A stretch of 64,000 nt of DNA from NCBI RefSeq assembly GCF_023617245.1, contig NZ_CP067396.1:3348001-3412000 (forward strand), written 5' to 3'. A program made the position numbers and the translations under genes. Positions 57,042-64,000 of this stretch are shown piece by piece. Source of the DNA: Lysobacter enzymogenes. Lineage in GTDB: Bacteria; Pseudomonadota; Gammaproteobacteria; Xanthomonadales; Xanthomonadaceae. Numbering within the stretch: the first letter of the stretch is position 1; each line of letters begins with the position of its first letter. Under the pieces are notes generated by a model. That model worked only from the letters and a program-made list of their open reading frames with translations. It was not told where the DNA came from and did no database searches.

Positions 57042-59465
57042 TCAATGCGCCACCGCGCCGGCGTCGAGCGTCTTCCATTCGCCGGGCTGGCCCTGCGCGT
57101 CCGGCGCGGCCATGCGCAGGCCCAGGCTCATGCCGCCCTCGCGCTGGTACCAGTCCAGGCGCAGGCGGTGCCAGCCGGCGCGCAGCGGCACCGATGTCTC
57201 GATGGTGCGGTCGTAAGTCTCGTTGCGGACGACCGCCTCGCCGTCGACGTACAGCGCCGAGCGGTCGTCGCCCTGCAGCGCGAACCGGTAGGCGCCGTCG
57301 GCCGGCACCCGCACATAGCCGTCGAAGCGCACGCCGAAGCGGCTGCGGCGGCCGAAGCGCTCCAGCGCCAGCGTGTCGGCCGCGCCCTGCGCCGCCGGAC
57401 GCCGCTTGGCGGCGGCGGCGAACTCGTCGAGGTTGGCGAACAGGCCTTCGTACACGCGGTAGCTCCAGCCGGCGGCGGTGCGCGCCGGCTTGGCGGTCGC
57501 CGGCAGATAACTGCGATAACGCAGGGTGGCGGCCTGCACCCCACTGCGGCGGCCGTCGGCGAGCACGCTGACGGTGCGCAGCTGCACCGGCTTGTCCAGT
57601 TCCAGCACCAGCTCGATCGGCGCCGAATACAGCGGCGAAGCGTCGTCCGGATCGCGGCCGTCGAGGGTGTAGCGGATCGCCGCTCCCGGCACCGCCGGCG
57701 CCAGCGTCACGGTGTGGCTGCGGCGGCGCTCGCGGCCTTGCTGGATCAGCAGGACATCCTCCAGCCCCTGCGGCGCGGGAATGCGGTAGCCGACGCGGTC
57801 GCGGTCCAGGTGGGCGAACTGGCCGCGCAGGCGGCGCTGGAAGTCCGGCCAGGCGCGCTGCGCCTGCGGCGTCCACGCCACCTCGGCCAGCGCGAGCAGG
57901 CGCGGGAACGCCATGTACTCGACCATCGCCGGGGTCTTGAGGTGTTCGGTCCAGACGTTGCCCTGCACGCCGAGCACATGCCGCGCCTGCGCCGCGGTCA
58001 GCGCCGCCGGCACCGGGTCGTAGGCGTAGACCTTGTCCATGCTCAGCTCGCCGCCGAGGCCCCACTGCTCCTGCGCGGCCGGGCCCTGGCCGTAATCGAA
58101 GTAGCAGCACTGGGTCGGGGTCATGACGACGTCGTGGCCTTGTTGCGCGGCCGCGATGCCGCCGGCCTCGCCGCGCCAGGACATCACCGTCGCGTCCGGC
58201 GCCAGCCCGCCTTCGAGGATCTCGTCCCAGCCGATGATGCGCTTGCCGCGGGTGTGCAGGAATTTCTCCATCCGGCGGATGAACCAGCTCTGCAGTTCGT
58301 GCTCGTCCTTCAGCCCTTCGCGGCGGATCACCGCCTGCGCCTGCGCGCTGGCCTTCCAGCGCGTCTTCGGCGCTTCGTCGCCGCCGATGTGCACGTACGG
58401 CGCGGGGAAGATCGCGACCACTTCGTCGAGCACGTTCTCCAGGAATTTGAAGGTCGCCTCTTTCGGACAGAAGATGTCGTCGTACACGCCCCAGTTGGCG
58501 CCGACCTCGAACGGGCCCGGCGTACACGCGAGTTCCGGATACGCGGCCAGCGCGGCCAGGGCGTGGCCGGGCATCTCGATTTCCGGAATCACCGTGATGT
58601 GGCGCGCGCGCGCATAGGCCACGATCTCGCGCGCCTGCTCCTGGGTGTAGAAGCCGCCGTAAGGCGTGCCGTCGCCTACGAAGGGATCGATGTTGCGGCC
58701 GACCACCGTCTGCTTGCGCTTGGAACCCACGCCGACGAGCTTGGGATAGCGCTTGATTTCCAGGCGCCAGCCCTGGTCGTCGGTGAGATGCCAGTGGAAG
58801 GTGTTGAGCTTGTAGCGCGCCATCTGGTCGAGATAGCGCTTGATGAAGTCCAGCGGGAACAGGTGCCGGCCGACGTCCAGGTGCATGCCGCGATAAGCGA
58901 AGCGCGGCGCGTCCTCGACGCTGAGCGCGCGCAGCCGCAACGGCGCGCCGCCGCGCGCGGCCGGCAGCAGTTGGCGCAGGGTCTGGTAGCCGTAGAACAG
59001 GCCGGCCGGCGCGCCGGCCACGCGGATGCCGCGCGGGCCGATGTCGAGCCGGTAGCGCTCGTTGGCCCGGGCGTCGCGGCCGGCGGGCTCGGCGACGAAC
59101 TGCACGTATTGCGCCGGTTCGTCCTCGTGCTTGCGCGGCTTCGGCGCGCCGCTGCGCAAGGCCAACTGCAGGCCCTGGGTGGCGGCGAGTTCGTCGCGCA
59201 GCAGCTGGGCGACGGCGCGGGCCTCGGCGTTGTTGGCGTAGATCGTGGTGGCCGCATCGAGCGCGAACGCGCCCTCGCCCCACTGCACACTCGCGGGCAG
59301 CGGGACCAGTTCGGGCGCGGCGGTCTGCGCCGCCGGCACGGGCTCGGCCGCGTTGGCGGCCGGCCCCAGGCCGATCGCCGCGCCGACCAGGCCGAACAAG
59401 GCCAGCGGCAGGCGCGCGCGGGTTAGCCTGGCGAGGGTGCGGCTGTTGGCGAAAAGACGATTCAT
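57042..59465 (-). CDS. Beta-N-acetylhexosaminidase, GH20
   Basis: An 807-aa exported GH20 enzyme removing terminal beta-GlcNAc or beta-GalNAc. The signal peptide ends GPAANAAE. The GH20b N-domain covers about residues 50-180. In the TIM barrel, FAYRGMHLDVGRHLFPLDFI, FHWHLTDDQGWRLEIKRYP, VIPEIEMPGHALAALAAYPE and the catalytic Asp-Glu pair in YVHIGGDEAPKTRW are intact. VMSWRGEAGGIAAAQQGHDV and GVQGNVWTEHL complete the site. A chitobiase-type C-terminal Ig-like part (AIRYTLDGRDPDDASPLYSA) and a final PA14-like module (YEGLFANLDEF ... GAYRFALQGDDRSALYVDGE) follow, the latter a probable carbohydrate-binding domain. It uses substrate-assisted catalysis and fits N-glycan antenna trimming with its neighbours. 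Confidence 0.95.
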   Translation of the reverse strand: MNRLFANSRTLARLTRARLPLALFGLVGAAIGLGPAANAAEPVPAAQTAAPELVPLPASVQWGEGAFALDAATTIYANNAEARAVAQLLRDELAATQGLQLALRSGAPKPRKHEDEPAQYVQFVAEPAGRDARANERYRLDIGPRGIRVAGAPAGLFYGYQTLRQLLPAARGGAPLRLRALSVEDAPRFAYRGMHLDVGRHLFPLDFIKRYLDQMARYKLNTFHWHLTDDQGWRLEIKRYPKLVGVGSKRKQTVVGRNIDPFVGDGTPYGGFYTQEQAREIVAYARARHITVIPEIEMPGHALAALAAYPELACTPGPFEVGANWGVYDDIFCPKEATFKFLENVLDEVVAIFPAPYVHIGGDEAPKTRWKASAQAQAVIRREGLKDEHELQSWFIRRMEKFLHTRGKRIIGWDEILEGGLAPDATVMSWRGEAGGIAAAQQGHDVVMTPTQCCYFDYGQGPAAQEQWGLGGELSMDKVYAYDPVPAALTAAQARHVLGVQGNVWTEHLKTPAMVEYMAFPRLLALAEVAWTPQAQRAWPDFQRRLRGQFAHLDRDRVGYRIPAPQGLEDVLLIQQGRERRRSHTVTLAPAVPGAAIRYTLDGRDPDDASPLYSAPIELVLELDKPVQLRTVSVLADGRRSGVQAATLRYRSYLPATAKPARTAAGWSYRVYEGLFANLDEFAAAAKRRPAAQGAADTLALERFGRRSRFGVRFDGYVRVPADGAYRFALQGDDRSALYVDGEAVVRNETYDRTIETSVPLRAGWHRLRLDWYQREGGMSLGLRMAAPDAQGQPGEWKTLDAGAVAH

Positions 59466-59501
59466 CGTGCGCTCAACCTTCGACGGCTTCGGCGGTTTCT
59501 T

Positions 59502-59575
59502 GTGGGAGGGACTTCAGTCCCGACGCTGTTCGATCGGCGCTGGAACAAAAGCGTCGGGACTGAAGTCCCTCCCAC
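59502..59575. repeat. Perfect 25-bp inverted repeat (GTGGGAGGGACTTCAGTCCC family)
   Basis: Arms 59502-59526 and 59551-59575 are exact reverse complements, with a 24-bp loop. Only one copy is in the window, in the GH92-GH20 gap. The arm sequence itself contains an inner palindrome (GGGACTTCAGTCCC). Confidence 0.88.
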
Positions 59576-59608
59576 GACAGCGGTGCGGCGGTGTCGCGGC
59601 GAAGCCCT

Positions 59609-59635
59609 GGATTCCCGCGTTCGCGGGAATGACGG
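59609..59635. repeat. Interspersed palindrome GGATTCCCGCGTTCGCGGGA
   Basis: 9-bp stem (59611-59619 with 59622-59630) plus conserved GAAGCCCTGG and ATGACGG flanks. Same family as 46122-46147 and related to the ATTCCGG palindromes of the composite element at 28535-29362. Confidence 0.78.
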
Positions 59636-59662
59636 CGGTCGACGACGTCGGCGGTCCAGGGC

Positions 59663-59700
59663 TTCATCGCGCTATCGGCTCTTCATCGCGTTATCGACTC
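59663..59700. repeat. 19-bp direct tandem duplication at the GH92 3' end
   Basis: Two adjacent 19-bp units (59663-59681 and 59682-59700) of TTCATCGCGCTATCGGCTC type differ at two positions. The second unit runs into the GH92 stop codon. Confidence 0.7.
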
Positions 59701-62176
59701 ACTTCGGCGCCGCGCAAGCAGACACCGGCAAGGCCGCGGCCTGCGTGCCCCAGCCGTTCGCGGCCGGCTGCGCGCCCAGCTCGAAGCGCAGCGTTCCGCC
59801 GCCGCGCAGCGCGCTCCAGTCCAGCCAGACCTTGTCGTGGGCCTTGCCGTCGAAGCTCGCGCCTTGCACGTACTGCACGCCCTGCCCGCTCGCGCCCGGC
59901 GCCTGGATGCGCAGGATCTTGCCGTTGCCCAGATCCATCTCGACCTGCTCGAAGCGCGGCGCGTGCAGCAGCAGTTCGCCGCTGCCCGGCACCGCCGGGT
60001 ACAGGCCGATCGCGCTGAACAGGTACCAGGCCGACATGGTGCCGAGGTCGTCGTTGCCGGTGACGCCGTTGGGCGCGTTGGTGAACAGCGTCTGCGCCGC
60101 GCGCAGTACGGTCGCGGTCTTCCACGGCTGGCCGATCAGCGTGTACATCCACGGGCTGTGCAGGTCGGGCTCGTTGTTGGGGTTGTAGCGGTATTGGTTG
60201 TAGTAGCTGTACGGCCCGACCACCCATTGCTTGCGCGCCGCGCCGGCCGGATCGGCCAGCAGCGCGTCGTAGGCGAAGAAGGCATCGAGGCGTTTGCCGG
60301 TCTGCTCGGCACCGCCCATCGCCGCGACCACGCCGGGCACGTCCTGCTGGGTCAGCCACTGGTACTGCCAGGCGGTGCCTTCGTGGAAACCGTGCTGCGA
60401 GCGCGGGTTGTAGCTGCCGTCGGTTTCGGCATAGAACGCGCCCCCGTCGATGCGCGGGCGCGGGAAGCCGCGGAAGCCCAGTTCCGGATCGGCCGCATTC
60501 TGGTCCCACACCTTGGTCCAGTTGCGGCCGCGCTCGCGCAGCGTAGCCGCGTCATCGCTCTTGCCCAGCGCCTGCGCCATCTGCGACAGCGCGCAATCGC
60601 CGAGCGCGTATTCGAGCGTGGACGAACCGCCGTGGTGCGGGTCCACGTCCATGCTCTTGGCCGGGAACGCGCGGTCGTACTGGACGAAACCGTCCTTCAG
60701 ATAGCTCGGATTGCCGGCGCGGCCCTGGCTGCGCACCAGCGCCGGCGGAAGGCCGTACGCGTTCTCGCGCAGCGCGGCGTAGGCCTGCTGTTCGCGGCCG
60801 TCGAGCGCGCCGAAGCGCCACAGGTCGACCATGAACGGGGTGACCGGATCGCCGGTCATCACGTTGCTGTCGAAGTTGGCGTAGCCCCAGCGCGGCAGCC
60901 AGCCGTTCTGCTCGTGGATCTTCAGCAGCGACTGGCCGATGTCGCGCGCGCGCTGCGGCCGCAGCATCGCCAGCAGCTGGTTCTGCGAGCGGTAGGTGTC
61001 CCACAGCGAAAAATACTCGTAGTAGGTCCAGCCCTCGGCCTTGTGGATCCGGGTGTCGTAGCCGCGGTAGCGGCCGTCGCTGTCGCTGCCGGTCAGCGGC
61101 TGCAGCAGCGAATGGTAGAGCGCGGTGTAGAACACGGTGCGGTCGTCGTCGCTGCCGCCGGTCACGCGCACCGAATTAAGTTCCTTGCGCCAGGCGTCCT
61201 GGGCCTGCTTGCGCATCGCGTCGAACGCCAGCGGCTTGCCGCCGCGGCTGCCTTCCTCGCGCAGGTTGCGGCGCGCGCCTTCGAGGTCGACGTGCGAGAT
61301 CGCGCTGACCGCGGTCACCGCGCGGCCCTTCGCGGTATCGAAGGTGAACCAGGCGCCGTGCGGGCGGGTGTCGCCCTGCATGCTCGACTTGCCGCCGGGA
61401 TGGCCGCCGGTCTCGTCCCAGGTGCCGTGGCTGGCGAAGGGACGGTCGAACTCCATGCGGAACCAGGTGGTGTACTGCTGGCCGCCGCAGAAGCTCTTGG
61501 TGGTGATGCGGCCTTCCACCGCGCGATCGCCGACCACGTCCACGGTGCTGCCGACGACGAGATGGCGCTCGTTGGCCTGTCCGGTGTTGACCAGGATCGT
61601 GCCCTGCTTCGCTCCGGCCGGGAAGGTGTAGCGCTCGGCCGCCGCGCGCGTGAGCGCGGTGGCTTCGGCGTCGATCGGGCCGGCGGCTTCGCCGGTCAGC
61701 CGCACCTTGTAGTAACCCGCTTCGCCGACTTCGCCATCGTGGCTGTAGGCCGAGCCGTAGGCCTTGTGGTCGAAGGACTTGGACGCCTTGGTGTCGAAGC
61801 GCTGGCCCGGGCCGATCGCGCCGGTGGTCGGCAACACCGACAACTGCCCGCCCTGCTCCCAGCAACCGGCGCCGGAAATGAAGGAATGGCCGAAGCCGCG
61901 GATCTTGGGATCGTCGTAGCGCCAGCCGGTGTAGTGCTCGCCGATCGGGCTGACCTGGATCAGGCCGAACGGCGCCGAGGCGCCGGGGAAGGTATTGCCG
62001 TCGTCCTTGCTGCCGATGAAGGTGTTGACCTCGCGCACCGGATCGGTCGACGCCGGCGCGGTCGCGCCGGCGGCGCCCGCCAGCAAGGTCAGGCACACCG
62101 CGGCGGCCAGGGGCCGCAACGTCGCTGCCGCCGGGAAAACCGAAAAGCGCCTGTGCCGAACCGGTGTGCGAGCCAT
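59699..62176 (-). CDS. GH92 alpha-mannosidase
   Basis: An 825-aa exported Ca2+-dependent exo-alpha-mannosidase of family GH92, which cleaves alpha-1,2 (and in other members alpha-1,3/1,6/1,4) mannose from N-glycans. Signal peptide region LRPLAAAVCLTLLAGAAGA. Family motifs: VNTFIGSKDDGNTFPGASAP, RGFGHSFISGAGCWEQGGQL, YEYFSLWDTYRSQNQLLAML, PRWGYANFDSNVMTGDPVTP, the catalytic-acid region HGFHEGTAWQYQWLTQQDVP and the base/Ca2+ region GVTGNDDLGTMSAWYLFSAI. The start codon is at 62176, 69 nt after the upstream TonB receptor stop, so receptor and mannosidase are probably one operon. Linkage specificity cannot be read from sequence. Confidence 0.95.
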   Translation of the reverse strand: MARTPVRHRRFSVFPAAATLRPLAAAVCLTLLAGAAGATAPASTDPVREVNTFIGSKDDGNTFPGASAPFGLIQVSPIGEHYTGWRYDDPKIRGFGHSFISGAGCWEQGGQLSVLPTTGAIGPGQRFDTKASKSFDHKAYGSAYSHDGEVGEAGYYKVRLTGEAAGPIDAEATALTRAAAERYTFPAGAKQGTILVNTGQANERHLVVGSTVDVVGDRAVEGRITTKSFCGGQQYTTWFRMEFDRPFASHGTWDETGGHPGGKSSMQGDTRPHGAWFTFDTAKGRAVTAVSAISHVDLEGARRNLREEGSRGGKPLAFDAMRKQAQDAWRKELNSVRVTGGSDDDRTVFYTALYHSLLQPLTGSDSDGRYRGYDTRIHKAEGWTYYEYFSLWDTYRSQNQLLAMLRPQRARDIGQSLLKIHEQNGWLPRWGYANFDSNVMTGDPVTPFMVDLWRFGALDGREQQAYAALRENAYGLPPALVRSQGRAGNPSYLKDGFVQYDRAFPAKSMDVDPHHGGSSTLEYALGDCALSQMAQALGKSDDAATLRERGRNWTKVWDQNAADPELGFRGFPRPRIDGGAFYAETDGSYNPRSQHGFHEGTAWQYQWLTQQDVPGVVAAMGGAEQTGKRLDAFFAYDALLADPAGAARKQWVVGPYSYYNQYRYNPNNEPDLHSPWMYTLIGQPWKTATVLRAAQTLFTNAPNGVTGNDDLGTMSAWYLFSAIGLYPAVPGSGELLLHAPRFEQVEMDLGNGKILRIQAPGASGQGVQYVQGASFDGKAHDKVWLDWSALRGGGTLRFELGAQPAANGWGTQAAALPVSACAAPK

Positions 62177-62245
62177 CGTGGATGCGTCCCTCGTGAGTGA
62201 TGATGTCGCCGCGGCGGCAAGACGCCGCCGCGGCCGCGGTTTGCC

Positions 62246-64000
62246 TTACTTGAAGTCGAGCACGTATTCCACCGCGATCTCGCGGCCGACCGGGCTGAAG
62301 ATGCGGTCGGCGATGAAGGCGAAGTCGCGCTTGTACGGGTCCTTGTCTTCGTTGACCTCGTCGAACAGGTTGCTGACGTAGACGTTGACCTTGGCGTTGT
62401 CGGTGATGCGGTAGCCGGCGCTGACGTTCCAGGTGATCGCCGGTCCGACCCGGCCCCAGTACTTCTCGGTCTTCTGGCCGTAGGTCGGGCTGGCCGGATC
62501 GGTGTCCATGCAATCGTCGGAGCTCGGCGCATAGCCGTCGGCGAAGCCGCGGCAGCCGCGGAAACGCACGCTCGGCACGCTGCCGACGCGGTCGGCGTAG
62601 ACGGTGGCGTTCCAGCGGTCCTTCTGCCAGTTGACGCTGCCGCGGAACTTGCTGCGCGGCTCGTCGGTGCGCTTGTCCTGCATTTCCTCGCTGCTGTCGG
62701 TGCGGGTTTCGAGCTTGAGCAGGTTGGTGTAGTTCAGGCCGAAGCTGAAATCGCCCCAGCGCTCGGTGTTGAGGCGGTACTTGAGCGAGGCGTCGAGGCC
62801 TTCGACGTTGCGCGCGGCTCGGTTGATCGGGCCGGTGCGGATGTCGGTGACCGGGCCGAGCAAGGGGCCGGCGCCGTCCGGATCGGGACCGCGGGTGACC
62901 CGGCCGATCTGCAGGCGGCAGCGGTCGGCGCTCGGCGCGCCGATGCGCGGCTCGCCGGTCGGGGTCTTGCCGGTCAGGCAATAGGCCTCGTCGAGCAGCA
63001 CGTCGTTGGCGCCGATGTCGTCGATCTCGTCCTCCAGCTCGATCCGCCAGTAGTCGGTCGACACCGACAGGCCGTCGGCGATGTCCCAGACGAAGCCGAC
63101 CGTCCACGACTTGCCGGTTTCGTACTTGAGGTCCGGCGTGCCTTCGCGGGCGATCTGCGCGTCTTCGACCTTGAAGCCGGCGTCCCAGGTGCAGTTGCCC
63201 TGCTGGCCCGCGCTGAGGCAGCCCAGGTAGTCGGTCTGGTCGGCCACCGACGTGCTCGGGGTCGCGTAGACGAAGTGCATGTCCGGCGCGCGGAAGCTGG
63301 TGGCGTAGGTGCCGCGCAGCAGCAGGTTGGAGAACGGCCGCCATTCCAGGCCGGCGTTGTAGGTGCTGGCGGCGTCGCCGGAGACCGCGTCGTACTTGTC
63401 GTAGCGGCCGGCGATCGACGCGGTCAGGGTGCGGTGCAGCGGGATCTTGAACTCGACGCCGGCGGCGTAATGATTGCGCGAGCCCGAGCCGCGGTCGAGG
63501 TTGGCGGTCTGGTCGTACAGGCGGTCGTCGCCGATGGTGTTGGGGTCCGGCGCCAGGCGATAGCCCTGCTTGGCCGCTTCCAACTGGCCGGCGAAGCCGA
63601 TCGGCCCGGCCCAGCCTTCGAACAGGTCGCCGCTGACGATGAAGTTGGCCGAGCTCAGCCACGACTCGGCGCGGTTCTTGCCGCGGGTGCTGATCGAGGC
63701 GTAGTCCTGCGGCGAGATCGGGTTCCAGAAGCGGTTCTGGTCGAGCCGGTCGCGGTTCGGGCCGAGGAAGAAGCGGTCGCCTTCGGCGATCAGGATCGCC
63801 GGGAACTTCTCGTCGACCCGATACTCGGCGCGACCGACGCTGAAGTCCCAGTCGAAGCGTTCGCCGAACTTGCCGCTCAGGCCGACCGCGACGTCCCACG
63901 ACAGTTCGTCGGAATAGGTATAGCCGCTCTTGGCGCCGCCGATTTCCTGCGGGGTGAAACTCTTGACCAGGTCGAGATCGGCGTTGAGGCCGTTGTCGCG
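62246..64000 (-). CDS. TonB-dependent receptor (glycan uptake), copy 2, N-terminus outside window
   Basis: The last 584 codons of a TonB receptor whose start lies beyond 64000. It is clearly paralogous to the receptor at 53941-56823. Both have SRGKNRAESW / TRGKSSAESW followed by a GDLFE...GP-x-GFAG segment, AAKQGYRLAPDP / GSQGYRLKPDP, LLLRGTYATSFRAPDMHFVY, NYTNLLKLETRTDSSEEM and YRITDNAKVNVYVSNLFDE, and both end REIAVEY-x-LDFK-like. Cysteine-containing extracellular loops (DEAYCLTGKTPTG, RCRLQIG; CTWDAG) are present in both. It lies directly upstream of the GH92 gene on the same strand, and together they look like an uptake-and-trim unit. Confidence 0.93.
   Translation of the reverse strand, partial: RDNGLNADLDLVKSFTPQEIGGAKSGYTYSDELSWDVAVGLSGKFGERFDWDFSVGRAEYRVDEKFPAILIAEGDRFFLGPNRDRLDQNRFWNPISPQDYASISTRGKNRAESWLSSANFIVSGDLFEGWAGPIGFAGQLEAAKQGYRLAPDPNTIGDDRLYDQTANLDRGSGSRNHYAAGVEFKIPLHRTLTASIAGRYDKYDAVSGDAASTYNAGLEWRPFSNLLLRGTYATSFRAPDMHFVYATPSTSVADQTDYLGCLSAGQQGNCTWDAGFKVEDAQIAREGTPDLKYETGKSWTVGFVWDIADGLSVSTDYWRIELEDEIDDIGANDVLLDEAYCLTGKTPTGEPRIGAPSADRCRLQIGRVTRGPDPDGAGPLLGPVTDIRTGPINRAARNVEGLDASLKYRLNTERWGDFSFGLNYTNLLKLETRTDSSEEMQDKRTDEPRSKFRGSVNWQKDRWNATVYADRVGSVPSVRFRGCRGFADGYAPSSDDCMDTDPASPTYGQKTEKYWGRVGPAITWNVSAGYRITDNAKVNVYVSNLFDEVNEDKDPYKRDFAFIADRIFSPVGREIAVEYVLDFK

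Noticed and set aside
53422..57216. 1264-codon plus-strand open frame
   Set aside because: Antisense to the TonB receptor and neighbouring gene ends; no family resemblance.

Overview
This is a high-GC (about 70%) chromosomal window from a gammaproteobacterium of the Xanthomonadaceae/Lysobacteraceae. Lysobacter is the best guess. The pointers are a complete rpfB-rpfF / rpfG-rpfC diffusible-signal-factor (DSF) locus, very long TonB-dependent receptors of xanthomonad type, Clp(CRP-like) boxes, a polysaccharide-type locus of GH2, GH20 and GH92 enzymes, and several families of short interspersed palindromes. No rRNA, tRNA, IS transposase, prophage or CRISPR array was seen.

Layout. 1-12.5 kb: housekeeping genes (rarA, lolA, ftsK, ald, trxB, a translationally coupled GNAT / FemAB-like / aat trio, infA). 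12.5-14.7 kb: an island of four small secreted cysteine-containing proteins, forming two paralogous pairs, between infA and clpA. 14.7-21.4 kb: clpA-clpS, then a divergent operon of a YbjN-like secreted protein, nudJ, mnmA and hflD. 21.5-28.5 kb: both aconitases (acnB and acnA), with a VapBC-type toxin-antitoxin module and a gene-poor stretch between them. 28.5-29.4 kb: a gene-free composite inverted repeat.

29.4-37.0 kb: a five-gene minus-strand operon with mostly overlapping or near-abutting genes, encoding a SWIM zinc-finger protein, a DUF5691 protein, a MoxR-type AAA ATPase, a DUF5682 protein and a vWA protein. Its function is not established. The DUF5682 protein carries sequence signatures reminiscent of the ChaN/TraB/EreA enzyme superfamily. 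This is the best candidate in the window for an undescribed system.

37.2-44.0 kb: a small lipoprotein, then the DSF cell-cell signalling locus. RpfB (acyl-CoA ligase) and RpfF (DSF synthase) point toward RpfC (hybrid sensor) and RpfG (HD-GYP c-di-GMP phosphodiesterase). c-di-GMP controls the Clp regulator in xanthomonads, and two strong Clp-type boxes lie in the small-secreted-protein island, so the two regions may be functionally linked. 44.4-47.4 kb: lysS and prfB, the latter with a classical programmed +1 frameshift.

47.7-64 kb: all minus strand. A VIT/vWA/TPR/DUF2135 envelope protein, then a glycan-degradation locus: beta-mannosidase GH2, TonB receptor, beta-hexosaminidase GH20, alpha-mannosidase GH92 and a second TonB receptor cut by the window end. 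The enzyme set fits sequential trimming of N-glycan-like structures, with oligosaccharide import through the receptors.
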